In this document: in pieces, positions 18,302-27,546 of the stretch | Position numbering within the stretch: position 1 is the first letter of the stretch | Layout: the number at the start of each line of letters is the position of its first letter | Notes under the pieces: model-generated | Databases searched by the model: none | The model's input: only the letters and a program-made list of their open reading frames with translations | What the model was told of the DNA's origin: nothing | Program-made: the position numbers and the translations under genes | Assembly: GCF_009796845.1 (NCBI RefSeq) | Contig: NZ_CP047025.1 | Span: 1,612,001-1,676,000 of the forward strand | DNA length: 64,000 nt | Reading direction: 5' to 3' | Origin: Cobetia sp. L2A1 | Lineage (GTDB): Bacteria; Pseudomonadota; Gammaproteobacteria; Pseudomonadales; Halomonadaceae

Positions 18302-19045
18302 ATGAAACAGCTGATATTTGATTGTGATGGTGTACTGGTTGATAGCGAGATCATTGCCGACAGCGTGCTGAAGGCAAGGCTGCCCCAGTGGCTGCCGGAT
18401 CTCGGCAGTGAAGAACAGATTGAGCACGAGCTGGATCGCTGCCTTGGCATGATGACACGCGACATCCTGATTGATCTGGAAGGGCGCAGTCAGCACAAGC
18501 TTCCCGCCGATGCTCTTGAGCAAGTGACAGATGAAGTCAATCATCGCTTGGCAGTCTCTCTCAAGGCCTTGCCGGGAGTCCGGGAGACACTGGAATGGAT
18601 TCGTGATCAGCGTCTTCCTCTGGCGATTGTCTCCAACAGTTCAGTGTCGCGGATGAAGATCAATCTCGAGAGTTCAGGGTTGCGCGGCCTGCTGGATGAG
18701 GTGGCTTTGGCGGCAGGAATGGAGAACGGCGTGCTGCCGATCTTTACATCAGACGAGGTTATCAATCCCAAGCCGGCCCCGGACCTTTATCTATTGGCTC
18801 TCAAGCGCCTGAATCGCTCTGCAGACGAGTGTCTGGTGGTAGAAGATAGCCGTACGGGTATGCAGGCAGCAGTAGCGGCGGGGCTGAAAGTCGTGGGTCA
18901 CCTTGGCGCCAGCCATATTCCCGACGGTCATGCGCAGGTGCTTCGGGATACCGGTGCCTGGCAGGTGATGGATCATTGGGATGCGTTCGCTGATCTATGT
19001 CGGGAAGCCGGCCACAAGACGACTGACAAGCAGCAAGCTCACTGA
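18302..19045 (+). CDS. HAD-superfamily phosphatase, beta-phosphoglucomutase/YieH-like
   Basis: A 247-residue HAD hydrolase. Motif I is FDCDGVLVDSE at residues 6-16, motif II is IVSNSS at about 113-118 and motif III/IV has NPKPAPDLYL followed by VVEDSRTGMQAAVAAG. The helical cap inserted after motif I places it in subfamily IA. It probably dephosphorylates a small phosphorylated metabolite. GGAG lies 7 bases before the ATG. It stands alone and is followed by a hairpin. Confidence 0.88.
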   Translation: MKQLIFDCDGVLVDSEIIADSVLKARLPQWLPDLGSEEQIEHELDRCLGMMTRDILIDLEGRSQHKLPADALEQVTDEVNHRLAVSLKALPGVRETLEWIRDQRLPLAIVSNSSVSRMKINLESSGLRGLLDEVALAAGMENGVLPIFTSDEVINPKPAPDLYLLALKRLNRSADECLVVEDSRTGMQAAVAAGLKVVGHLGASHIPDGHAQVLRDTGAWQVMDHWDAFADLCREAGHKTTDKQQAH

Positions 19046-19114
19046 TATGTCTCCGAGCGATGGCGTCATCCTCGTGAGCTGTGCGGTGGTGCCATCTATT
19101 GACAGTCAATCAAT

Positions 19115-19155
19115 ACATGAAGGCCTCTCACGTCAGTCGTCAGAGGCCTTCATGT
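19115..19155. terminator. Hairpin between convergent HAD and DUF6482 genes
   Basis: ACATGAAGGCCTCT at 19115-19128 is the perfect complement of AGAGGCCTTCATGT at 19142-19155, with a 13-base loop. No T-tract, so it is either a weak terminator or a transcript-end stabiliser. Confidence 0.65.
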
Positions 19156-19241
19156 ACCTGGATAGATCATTCAAGCATTCACTCATCAAATGAGCCTCAA
19201 GCAGCTGTCTGCTGGCAGGTTGGGTGATGAGTATCCGTCAA

Positions 19242-19616
19242 TCAGCGGAAGCAGATGCGGGTACCCCATGCGAGCAGTTCTTCCTGGTTGAGTGAGCTCG
19301 AGGTCATGCCGATCATTTCGTCTCCCCACTGGTCCGCCCAGGTCAAGACGCCATGGCTGATGCCACGCGCGCCCATCAGGTCACGAATTTCCCCGGTGCC
19401 TTTGAACCATAGTGCGCTGTTGTCGTTGCGAGTGAGGTCCGAGATTCCGTTGCCATGATGCACTCTCACCTTGTAGATACCGTCTAGTGACATGACTTCA
19501 ATGACTGGTACCAGACCGTGCTGCAGCGCACGAGTCAATCCCTCCAGTGAAAGGTTGGCCCCGGATGTTGGAACGGGCGATATGGTGCCGTTATCAGTCA
19601 TCGATTGAGTAAGCAT
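19242..19616 (-). CDS. Small protein, probably DUF6482 family
   Basis: A 124-residue soluble protein. The core VIEVMSLDGIYKVRVHHGNG and the C-terminal part ending in GDEMIGM match my memory of DUF6482 proteins, which end in a conserved DEMIG motif and are frequent in Halomonas and Pseudomonas. Function unknown. Monocistronic and convergent with the HAD gene. Confidence 0.55.
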   Translation of the reverse strand: MLTQSMTDNGTISPVPTSGANLSLEGLTRALQHGLVPVIEVMSLDGIYKVRVHHGNGISDLTRNDNSALWFKGTGEIRDLMGARGISHGVLTWADQWGDEMIGMTSSSLNQEELLAWGTRICFR

Positions 19617-19881
19617 GCCAGTGTCTCCTCGCTATGTCGTACGATTTAATTTTCTTTGTATAATTACTGTAGGAGTAATGGGCATGCTTGGCCACTGAAG
19701 CTTTCTGATTGAGGGCCACCGGTGTGTCAGTTCATGTTTTGTTCAGCATGATGCCTTGAAGTTTGTCGTGGCTAGAGGCATGTTCATGAGGTAGTGCGGA
19801 TATGAGAAAGTGTCCACCTTCTCGTTCCGTCCGGTGCGCGAACACCTCGCCGCTGTCACAGCACACAGGGAGTAGCGATTA

Positions 19882-21513
19882 ATGGCATCCGGAGGAAAAC
19901 GCGTTTTCAGTGCGTCAGTCATCATCATTCTGACGCTGGTAGCCTTGGGGGCAGGTTTCCCAGAGCGCTTTGCTGAATTGGCTGGCCAAGCGCTCAGCAC
20001 AGTCACCAGCATGTTTGGCTGGTTCTATCTCATTTCCGTTTTCGGCTTCATCATCTTTCTGGTCAGCCTTGCGCTCAGCAAGTACGGCAAGATTCGGCTA
20101 GGCCCGCAAGACAGCCGGCCTTCTTACAGCTTCTTCTCTTGGGTCAGCATGTTGCTGGCCGCCGGGTTCGGGGTTGGACTGGTGTTCTATGGCATGGCAG
20201 AGCCCATGCAGCATTATCTGAAGCCTCCCTTCGGTGACATGCCGGGCGAGACACCAGAATCGGCGCGCTATGCCATTCAATATGCCTTCTTCAACTGGGG
20301 CATTCACCAGTGGGCGGCATTCTCACTGGTCGGGCTGATCATCGCCTACTTCCAGTTCCGCAAGGGGCAGGCGGGTCTCGTATCCTCAGTGTTGTCCTCA
20401 GTGACAGCCAAGCATCCCAAGGCGCGTCGCTACGCACCGGCACTGGATGTGTTTGCCGTGGTCGCCACGGTGATGGGCGTGGCGACTTCGTTGGGGTTAG
20501 GTGTACTGCAGATGAATGGTGGGTTGCACTTCGTCTTTGGTGTGGAAGAGAACTGGCAGTGGCAATTCATCATCATGGGCGTGATGTTCTGCGCTTACAT
20601 GGCCTCAACCTGGTCTGGGCTCGACAAGGGCATCAAGCGACTTTCCAATCTCAACATGGTGATCTGCATCGGGCTGATGCTGTACGTGTTGGTCACGGGG
20701 CCGACCCTCGACATCCTCAAGACCATCACCATGGGGATTGGCGATTATCTGCAGAACTTCATCGGCATGAGTCTGCGCATGGCACCGTACGATCACAATG
20801 ACTGGAACAGTTCCTGGACCGTCTTTTACTGGGCATGGGTCATTGCCTGGTCGCCGTTTGTCGGTACCTTCGTGGCACGTGTCTCGCGTGGCCGTACCAT
20901 CAAGGAATACGTGGTGGGCGTGCTGATCGTGCCGCCACTGCTGGCATGCCTATGGATCGGTGTCTTCGGTGGCGCGGCTCTTCACATGGAACTGGCGAAT
21001 GATGTGGGCCTCGCGGCTGCCACGGATGCCAATATCACCTCGGCACTGTTCGAGATGTTTGATTTGATGCCCTACAGCGGCGTGCTGTCGGTGGTGGCGA
21101 TCAGTCTGATATTCATCTTCCTGGTGACCTCAGCAGATTCAGCGTCCTACATCGTGGCGCAGATGACCGATGGAGGATCCGTCAATCCGCCGCTCTACAA
21201 GCGCGTGGTGTGGGGGGTATTGATCGCGGCCATCTGTCTGACGCTGATATCCACTGGCGGGCTCAAGGGCTTGCAGTCTGCGGCGGTGCTATCAGCATTG
21301 CCCTTCACCTTCATCATTTATGGCATGGTCGTGGTACTGGTGAAAGAGTTGCGAGCAGACCGTCGCCAGATGCTCAGTCAGCTCTATCGTCGACACGGTG
21401 AGACACCGGTCGGGGCGGACGTCTTTGAAGCAGATACTCTGGCTGAAGAAGACAAGATACGCCGCGCGCCAGATGTGAAGAATCGTCGTGTGAATCCGCG
21501 CGATCATCATTGA
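19882..21513 (+). CDS. BCCT-family osmolyte/betaine transporter
   Basis: A 543-residue membrane protein with the twelve-helix BCCT pattern. Hallmarks are FGVGLVFYGMAEPMQHY (TM3), FNWGIHQWAAFSLVGL (TM4, aromatic box), MGVATSLGLGVLQMNGG (Gly-rich TM5) and WAWVIAWSPFVGTFVARVSR (TM8 signature). The second position of the usual WxWWxxW triplet is Val here, which may alter substrate choice. BCCT carriers import glycine betaine, choline, carnitine, DMSP or ectoine with Na+ or H+. The C-terminal tail is charged. A perfect terminator follows; no catabolic gene is adjacent. Confidence 0.9.
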   Translation: MASGGKRVFSASVIIILTLVALGAGFPERFAELAGQALSTVTSMFGWFYLISVFGFIIFLVSLALSKYGKIRLGPQDSRPSYSFFSWVSMLLAAGFGVGLVFYGMAEPMQHYLKPPFGDMPGETPESARYAIQYAFFNWGIHQWAAFSLVGLIIAYFQFRKGQAGLVSSVLSSVTAKHPKARRYAPALDVFAVVATVMGVATSLGLGVLQMNGGLHFVFGVEENWQWQFIIMGVMFCAYMASTWSGLDKGIKRLSNLNMVICIGLMLYVLVTGPTLDILKTITMGIGDYLQNFIGMSLRMAPYDHNDWNSSWTVFYWAWVIAWSPFVGTFVARVSRGRTIKEYVVGVLIVPPLLACLWIGVFGGAALHMELANDVGLAAATDANITSALFEMFDLMPYSGVLSVVAISLIFIFLVTSADSASYIVAQMTDGGSVNPPLYKRVVWGVLIAAICLTLISTGGLKGLQSAAVLSALPFTFIIYGMVVVLVKELRADRRQMLSQLYRRHGETPVGADVFEADTLAEEDKIRRAPDVKNRRVNPRDHH

Positions 21514-21563
21514 GCGCCCTGATGGAAACTGACTGAAACGGGTCGAGAGATAGTCCGTGAACG

Positions 21564-21600
21564 AAAAACGCCGCCCACATCTGATGTGGGCGGCGTTTTT
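21564..21600. terminator. Bidirectional rho-independent terminator
   Basis: AAAAACGCCGCCCACAT pairs perfectly with ATGTGGGCGGCGTTTTT around a 3-base loop. It serves the BCCT gene and the convergent LLM gene. Confidence 0.95.
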
Positions 21601-21622
21601 ACGGACGGCGACAGTAGAGGTG

Positions 21623-22633
21623 TCAGCCTTTCCATACCTCAGCCAATATCTCGTAGCTCTTGAGACGATCAGCCTGATCATAGAAGTCGGAGTTGAACAT
21701 CAATTCATCCGCTTGAGTGACTTCGAGAAGATGCTCAAGCTCGTGACGAATACGCTCCGGTCCGCCAATAATTGCCGCTGCCAAATTCTGGCCGACCATG
21801 GCTTTTTCACGGGCTGACCAGTCAAGTGTCTCGCACGGCGGCAGGGCACGGGTACTCTTGCCACGAATCAGATTCAGAAACTTCTGTTGCTGTGTTGTCG
21901 CCAAGAACTGCGCGCGCTCATCACTTTCTGCAGCAATCAGCGGTAGTCCGAGCATGACATAGGGGGCGTCGAGCACTGCCGAGGGACGAAAGTTTTCACG
22001 ATAGAGCTTGATCGCCTCCAGCATATAGCCAGGCGCAAACTGACCGGCAAAGGCGAAGGGCAGGCCTTTCTCTGCTGCCAGGCGCGCACTGAAATCACTC
22101 GAGCCAAGTAGCCACAGCGGCACGTGAGTCTCCTGGCCGGGCATGGCCTTGACGCGTTGGCCAGGTGCCGGCGTGCCCAGATACTGTTCTAGCTCCGCCA
22201 GTCGTTGCGGAAAGTCGTGCACACCGGCTGAAGGATCCCGCCGCATGGCCTGCATGGTGATGCCATCAGAGCCCGGTGCACGGCCAAGCCCCAGATCGAT
22301 ACGATCAGGATATAGCGTTGCCAACGTGCCAAACTGCTCTGCAATGACCAGTGGCGGGTGATTGGGGAGCATGATACCGCCGGAGCCCACACGCAGGCGC
22401 GATGTCTTGCCGGCGACATGGCCGATGAGTACTGAGGTGGCGGCACTCGCGATACCGTCGATGTTGTGATGCTCGGCGAGCCACAGGCGGTGATAGCCGA
22501 GCGCTTCGACATGCTGCGCGAGGCTGACAGTATTGTCGAAGGTTTCAGCAACACTGCCTGTATCACGTAGCGGGGCAAGGTCGAGTACTGAAATGGGAAT
22601 CGTGCCCAGACGAGATGACGGGGTTACGCTCAT
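21623..22633 (-). CDS. LLM-class (luciferase-like) flavin-dependent monooxygenase
   Basis: A 336-residue protein started at [19 protein letters not shown], the usual N-terminus of the YhbW-like LLM group. Features are [53 protein letters not shown] and [20 protein letters not shown]. It uses reduced flavin and O2 on an unknown substrate. The open frame extends 41 codons further upstream but without family similarity. It stands alone, divergent from the extensin-like gene. Confidence 0.88.
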   Translation of the reverse strand: MSVTPSSRLGTIPISVLDLAPLRDTGSVAETFDNTVSLAQHVEALGYHRLWLAEHHNIDGIASAATSVLIGHVAGKTSRLRVGSGGIMLPNHPPLVIAEQFGTLATLYPDRIDLGLGRAPGSDGITMQAMRRDPSAGVHDFPQRLAELEQYLGTPAPGQRVKAMPGQETHVPLWLLGSSDFSARLAAEKGLPFAFAGQFAPGYMLEAIKLYRENFRPSAVLDAPYVMLGLPLIAAESDERAQFLATTQQQKFLNLIRGKSTRALPPCETLDWSAREKAMVGQNLAAAIIGGPERIRHELEHLLEVTQADELMFNSDFYDQADRLKSYEILAEVWKG

Positions 22634-22898
22634 GTTGACTCCTGATGTTTCCGGACCACGCAGCCGCCATGACGTGAAAGAGACACTGGCGAGCTTGCTG
22701 GATTGCGCCCAGCATAGTGGAAACGGAGGGGAGGCAGACAGCATGTGAGTCTTCATTACACTGTTGCTGATATGGCATGAGTTCCGCCATTCTCAACCAC
22801 ATGACGTGCGTTGAATACCGCTTCTGGCTACTGTCGATAGACAGCCGCCATCAGCCAGACATGGCCGCAGGATTTCGACTCAAGGAGGAGAGGGCGTC

Positions 22899-23654
22899 AT
22901 GACACCGACAGGACATTCCAGACGACGCGGGGGAGGGAAGTTTACGCTGGTCTGTATGGCGGCCATCATACTCGCCGTCGCGATCCAGCGCGATGTGATC
23001 GTATTGAAGCACTGGGTACCGGAGCGGTATCTGCCTTGGGCTCCGCTTCATCTGGAAGACCCCCCCGGCCTTGTCACGCGCTGGAAACTGTCACGATTGG
23101 ACCAAAACCCTGAGGCCTGTCGAGCTTTTCTGGAAAATGAAGTCCCTCGGCGTGTGACGTCCCTGCCAGACAGTATCACTGACAGTGGTTGTGACCTCAT
23201 CAATAGCGTGCGCGTGCATGACAGAAGCACAGATGGCGTGCGCTTCAATAAGTCATTCATTGCCAGTTGTCCGCTGGCGGTCAGTTGGCTGAGATTTGAA
23301 CGGCATGGCTTGCAAGCAGCGGCGCAGGAGGTTCTTGGCAGCCGTGTGACAGGAGTCACCCATCTGGGAAGTTACGCCTGCCGCAATATCTATGGACGCG
23401 AGAATGCCCGTCGCAGCGAACATGCCACGGCAGATGCATTGGATGTTGCAGGGTTCAGATTGTCTGATGGGCGTGAGATACGTCTCCCGGCGGATTGGAC
23501 GGCCGCCGGTGCACAAGATTCCGCGGGACAATTCCTGAGAGCGGTACAGCAGGCTGCCTGCGAGAGCTTCGGGACAGTACTCGGCCCGGATTACAACGCC
23601 GCCCACCGAGACCACTTCCACCTCGGCACACGTGGCTGGAGTGTTTGTCGCTAG
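22899..23654 (+). CDS. Extensin-like family protein (M15-type metallopeptidase fold)
   Basis: A 251-residue protein with an N-terminal membrane anchor or uncleaved signal (FTLVCMAAIILAVAI). The extensin-like domain follows: LENEVPRRVTSLPDSITDSG, FNKSFIASCPLAVSWLRFE, HLGSYACRNIYGR, RSEHATADALDVAGFRLSDG and HRDHFHLGTRGW. The SEHATADALD and HRDHFH motifs supply His/Asp/His zinc ligands of the D-Ala-D-Ala peptidase fold, so a periplasmic peptidoglycan role is likely. A strong AAGGAGGAGAGG site precedes the ATG. Confidence 0.85.
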   Translation: MTPTGHSRRRGGGKFTLVCMAAIILAVAIQRDVIVLKHWVPERYLPWAPLHLEDPPGLVTRWKLSRLDQNPEACRAFLENEVPRRVTSLPDSITDSGCDLINSVRVHDRSTDGVRFNKSFIASCPLAVSWLRFERHGLQAAAQEVLGSRVTGVTHLGSYACRNIYGRENARRSEHATADALDVAGFRLSDGREIRLPADWTAAGAQDSAGQFLRAVQQAACESFGTVLGPDYNAAHRDHFHLGTRGWSVCR

Positions 23655-23707
23655 GGTGCTTTCACATACCAGCCCCTCTCGAGGTCGTAAGCCTGCCGGT
23701 TTGGTCG

Positions 23708-23799
23708 GAGTCCTTTAGGACTCATGATCATCATTGAACGTTGTGTGGCGTTCATGGCCAATACGCACTGATGGAGCCTCTCTGTCAGTGGTTTTTTTT
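23708..23799 (+). terminator. Hairpins downstream of the extensin-like gene
   Basis: Two structures: GAGTCC TTTA GGACTC (23708-23723, perfect 6 bp stem), and CACTGA paired with TCAGTG (23766-23790) followed at once by eight T (23792-23799). The second is a typical intrinsic terminator and separates this gene from the pilus locus. Confidence 0.75.
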
Positions 23800-24158
23800 A
23801 TGTAGGCAATAATATGAAGCACTGTAATTCAGTAAAAAATAATAAATATGAGTTCACTATTATTGAAAACTATTATTCTTTTATCTCAATTAGTAAATGT
23901 TGTAAAAGCAATGGCATTGATTGTTCCTACCATTTTTTACTGCTTGTGGGATAAGCCTTCCGAAGGGCTGTCTGTAAATAGTTATTCATATGATTAGCTT
24001 GTTGAAGTCGTGTCACATTCGTTGACAGTCGTAATGACTAGAATTGGTTACTCTTCATCACATGGACAGGTTAGACAGATCGCAAGGCTGTTTGCAGTCC
24101 ATGACGAATACGCCCCGAGCATCATACCGGTGCACGTATCCTCACTGGAGATTGACTC
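23800..24158. other. AT-rich upstream region of the Tad-like pilus locus
   Basis: No gene. The stretch 23810-23930 is very AT-rich, unlike the coding neighbours, and probably contains the promoter of the major pilin. No clear activator site was recognised. Confidence 0.45.
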
Positions 24159-24539
24159 ATGAAAAAGAATATAAAGAAGTCCCAGGCAGGTTTTGTGATG
24201 ACAACCGAGTTGGTCCTGATTCTCTCGGTGATGGTCATCGGTATGGTGGTCGGACTTGTCACCATGCGAGATTCATTAACGGCAGAGATGGAAGATGTGG
24301 CGGAGGCGATTGGTCAGCTTGATCAGTCTTATGCCTTCGATGGCCTTGTAAATGGGGAAGGTACAGCCTTCTTGGAAGGTTCTGGCTTCATTGATGCGAC
24401 AGACACTCTGGCAGGTGATGAGGTGACCTTCGACTTCGTAGCCGTCGACTATAGCGAATCAGGGGCTCTCAATGGTTCTGGCCCTAGTCTTGGTGGCGGT
24501 GCAGAAAACGTAACAAGCGGCAGCAGCTTTACACCGTAA
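24159..24539 (+). CDS. Putative major prepilin of a Tad-like system
   Basis: A 126-residue protein with a short basic leader (MKKNIKKSQAG) and then FVMTTELVLILSVMVIGMVV, a class IV prepilin N-terminus; cleavage is expected after Gly11. The conserved Glu is the sixth residue after Gly rather than the fifth, which is atypical. The rest is acidic, Gly/Ser-rich at the C-terminus and has no Cys. It heads the locus and is followed by a hairpin that would favour high expression over the downstream genes. The last gene of the locus has a closely related N-terminus. It is longer than ordinary Flp pilins of 50-80 residues. Confidence 0.7.
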   Translation: MKKNIKKSQAGFVMTTELVLILSVMVIGMVVGLVTMRDSLTAEMEDVAEAIGQLDQSYAFDGLVNGEGTAFLEGSGFIDATDTLAGDEVTFDFVAVDYSESGALNGSGPSLGGGAENVTSGSSFTP

Positions 24540-24552
24540 GGAACCACCATAG

Positions 24553-24583
24553 GGTCGAGCATGATATTGATGCTCGACCTTTA
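24553..24583 (+). terminator. Attenuator-like hairpin after the pilin gene
   Basis: GGTCGAGCAT and ATGCTCGACC form a perfect 10 bp stem with a 7-base loop, followed by TTTATT. It lies within the operon between the pilin and cpaB genes, so partial termination would yield excess pilin mRNA. Confidence 0.8.
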
Positions 24584-24619
24584 TTCAATGACAAGCCTGA
24601 ATGAAACTGGGGGTGCGCC

Positions 24620-25366
24620 ATGAATATTCGTCTCAATGGGAGTACGACAATTGCCATGGTTGTCTTCCTGATGTCTACCTCAATGGCCAGCCTTCTAGGA
24701 TATCGCCAATATGAACGCGTAGGTGCAGAGGAAGTGCTGGTTGCTAGTGGGTTGATTGCCAAGGGCCAAGTCGTATCCTCTCAAATGCTAGAGCTCCGAA
24801 TGATGAAAGATGTTGTCGGTGGTCTACAGGACATGAGTATTGCGATTGGTAAAGTGATGACGCGCAATCGGATGCCTGGCGAGATAATTCAACCTCAGGA
24901 TTTGCAACCCGTTAAAAGACAAAGCCTTTCTCACTATATTCCTGAAGATCGTGTGTTGTTCTCATTACCGATGGCGAACCACTCTTTTCCGGTATCTCAG
25001 ATCAAGCCCACTGATACATTTGATGTCATTGGTAGCATGAATGGACGAGTTCGGGTTATCGCCGAGCAGGTCAAATTGATGGGAACCATGAATAGTAGCA
25101 AACCCGCCCTCGTTGCGAGTGGACCACTGGCCACCTTATCCAATCGCTCTAATAGCAAGCAAGCGAATGAATCTTCCGGCTTGGTAATTGCTGCATTACC
25201 TCAAGATGTTTTTCGCCTTGCCAGCATCGGTGGACAAGAACGCATCTCGTTGGTATTGCATGGGCAGAATATGAAACACCGTCTACCGATAGCACCTGTA
25301 ATACACACGCGTCAGATAGAAATTTATCAAGGATTACAGCGGCGTAACGTTACTCTAAAGTTATAA
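24620..25366 (+). CDS. cpaB: CpaB/RcpC-like pilus assembly protein
   Basis: A 248-residue protein with one N-terminal membrane helix (TIAMVVFLMSTSMASLLGY). A SAF domain follows (VLVASGLIAKGQVVSSQMLE, then RMPGEIIQPQDLQPV). A C-terminal RcpC-type beta domain includes HYIPEDRVLFSLPM and TDTFDVIGSM. CpaB anchors or stabilises the secretin in the periplasm of Tad systems. It is smaller than typical CpaB (about 270-320 residues). It precedes the secretin gene, as in other Tad loci. Codon use is AT-richer than in the next gene. Confidence 0.8.
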   Translation: MNIRLNGSTTIAMVVFLMSTSMASLLGYRQYERVGAEEVLVASGLIAKGQVVSSQMLELRMMKDVVGGLQDMSIAIGKVMTRNRMPGEIIQPQDLQPVKRQSLSHYIPEDRVLFSLPMANHSFPVSQIKPTDTFDVIGSMNGRVRVIAEQVKLMGTMNSSKPALVASGPLATLSNRSNSKQANESSGLVIAALPQDVFRLASIGGQERISLVLHGQNMKHRLPIAPVIHTRQIEIYQGLQRRNVTLKL

Positions 25367-25502
25367 TTTATTGTAATTTTTAAGCGATAACTAAATTATC
25401 GACTGCTCTATATGTGACATGTAATACCTTGCGAAGCATTCCTTTCTATCCTCATTGGTGGTCTCGGTGCTCTTTTCGAGAGCGACCTGACTTGGAGATT
25501 AT

Positions 25503-27536
25503 ATGAATAGGCTTCCTGGTTGCCTCTATAGCGCGAGACGTCACGATATGAGTAGTGGTCATGCGCAATCAGATTCCTCAGTGCGCATACTTTCTCAGTC
25601 TGCCAACGGATACTCCCGCTGGGCTATTTCTTGTCTGGCGCTGCTGTTGCTGAGCACTATCGATCTGGCGCGTGCAGAAGATGAAACTCCTGCTCTGGTA
25701 CCGGCGGCAGGGCTAATCAATATTGATACAGCCTATAGCAGTGGTGGCACGCGCTTACGCTCATTGGTGCAGTGGACCCACGCCCGGCTGGCATTTGGCA
25801 AGGATATCGAGCGTATCGCTGTCGGTAAGCAGAGCATCATCGAAGTCGAGGTGATAGGCGGGCGAGAAGTTCTGATGTTAGCCAAGGAAGTTGGCCGTAC
25901 TACCGTGATGGTGTGGTATGCCGATGGCAGCAATGAGTCCTTCCTGTTCAGTGTCAGCCCAGACCTCAGTGTGCTTAGCAGCGCGCTGCGTGAGATCCAC
26001 CCTTCCATTTCGATCTCTCAGGCGCCTGATCGGCCGATTCTCGTGATGCGCGGCAAGGTGCCCACGCTCGAATACAGCCAGGCGGCGCAGCAGGCGGCGA
26101 TGGACTACCTGCTGTCCGGCCAGCGCAGGGTTCAGCCAGCGTTGGGAGTGGGATTGCCCGCAGGGCTGGCGACAACCGGCATGAGCCAGACGGGAATGGC
26201 GGCTTCCAGCCCGGTAATCAATCTGATCAAGGTGACCCAGAAGCCCAAGCCAATGGCCGACAAGTTGAAGGAGGCCATCGCCTCGCTGGGCGGCGAGGAA
26301 GTCAGCATCCGTCGTCTGCAATATGGCGAAATGGCCAATGATCTCTTCGATACCTTTCTGCTGGAAGGTGAGGTGAGAGATCAGGTCGCGCTGACGCGTA
26401 TCTTGAACGTGGCCGCCAGGATCGTGGGAGGTAGCCCATTGGCAGGCGGAGAGGCGGGGATTAATGTGCTTGCGGATGAATCCGGTGCTCTGATGGGAGA
26501 TAGCGCAAGGACCGGTAACTACAGTGGCTCGATCGCCTCTAGCAGTGGTATCAGTGGCAGCGGAAGTCTCGAGAACAATATTCGCAACAATATCGCACGC
26601 TCCAAGGTGCTTTCCATCGCTGGCGGCCGCCTCATCTCGATGATCGAGGTGCGTGACGTGCCTCAGGTGCGGGTGGCCATCCAGATGCATGAGGTCAATC
26701 GCTCCCGCATGAAAGCCTGGCGGCCGGACTTGAGCATCATGACCAACGGCTATAACTCCAGCGGTCCGCTTGCACTGGGCGAGACTGGAGCTGCCGGCGC
26801 CTCGGGGCTTGAGAATGCCTTGCAGATTCTGGACGGCACGCTCATCAACAATTTGCAGATCGGCGGCAGTGATATCGCCTTTGATCTGCTGTTTAGTCTG
26901 ATGGAGAGCGAAGGTATCTCACGCACCCTGTCGCGCCCGACGTTGACGGTGCTGTCCGGTGAAAGCTCAGTCTTCCAGGTCGGGGGCGAGATTCCGGTAC
27001 CTTCCGCCTTTGCTCCGTCAGGTGTCGGCCAGGATGACACCTTGGGGGCCAATACCAGTGGTGTCTTCAGCGGCACCGACTTCAAATCCTTCGGTGTGCA
27101 GCTGAGCGTACGTGCGCTGGTCGACGAGAACGATCGCATCACCTTGGACGTACTGCCGACCATCTCTACTCCCGATACCTTGCTGACTCAGCAGATTGCG
27201 GACAGCACCGGCTCCAATCTCAACAGTACCGCCTTCAATGTGCGTAGCCTGCGGACCACCACCCGCCTGCGTGATGGCCAACCACTGATCTTGGGAGGAC
27301 TAGTGTCGCGTGACATGAGTGGTCAGGAGGACCGAGTGCCCGGTGCCAGCGATGTGCCGATCCTCGGCTGGATGACGCGATCCTTCAACCGCTCGGATGT
27401 GGATAAGGAGCTGGTCATCATCGTCACGCCCACCTTGATTCGTGAGCCCATCAATGAGGTGGCTCAGTGGAGCTTCCCTGATGGGGCGAGCCGTCTGGCT
27501 GACATGCCGATGAATCGTCTAACGCCTACCCGCTAA
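25503..27536 (+). CDS. cpaC: Tad-type outer-membrane secretin, CpaC/RcpA-like
   Basis: A 677-residue protein. The signal peptide includes AISCLALLLLSTIDLARA, cut before EDE. A BON/N-terminal periplasmic region follows (IERIAVGKQSIIEVEVIGGR, TTVMVWYADG), then a long Gly/Ser-rich stretch. The secretin domain has SLMESEGISRTLSRPTLTVL, FQVGGEIPVPSA and the C-terminal LRDGQPLILGGLVSRD and VPILGWMTRSF signatures. It should form the outer-membrane pore for the pilus. It is longer than usual CpaC (about 450-550), with extra low-complexity segments near residues 200-340. GGAG precedes the ATG. Confidence 0.88.
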   Translation: MNRLPGCLYSARRHDMSSGHAQSDSSVRILSQSANGYSRWAISCLALLLLSTIDLARAEDETPALVPAAGLINIDTAYSSGGTRLRSLVQWTHARLAFGKDIERIAVGKQSIIEVEVIGGREVLMLAKEVGRTTVMVWYADGSNESFLFSVSPDLSVLSSALREIHPSISISQAPDRPILVMRGKVPTLEYSQAAQQAAMDYLLSGQRRVQPALGVGLPAGLATTGMSQTGMAASSPVINLIKVTQKPKPMADKLKEAIASLGGEEVSIRRLQYGEMANDLFDTFLLEGEVRDQVALTRILNVAARIVGGSPLAGGEAGINVLADESGALMGDSARTGNYSGSIASSSGISGSGSLENNIRNNIARSKVLSIAGGRLISMIEVRDVPQVRVAIQMHEVNRSRMKAWRPDLSIMTNGYNSSGPLALGETGAAGASGLENALQILDGTLINNLQIGGSDIAFDLLFSLMESEGISRTLSRPTLTVLSGESSVFQVGGEIPVPSAFAPSGVGQDDTLGANTSGVFSGTDFKSFGVQLSVRALVDENDRITLDVLPTISTPDTLLTQQIADSTGSNLNSTAFNVRSLRTTTRLRDGQPLILGGLVSRDMSGQEDRVPGASDVPILGWMTRSFNRSDVDKELVIIVTPTLIREPINEVAQWSFPDGASRLADMPMNRLTPTR

Positions 27537-27546
27537 GGAGTGCGCC

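Noticed and set aside
25878..26690. 270-codon frame antisense to the secretin
   Set aside because: His/Arg-rich composition expected from the reverse strand of a GC-rich gene; no domain match.
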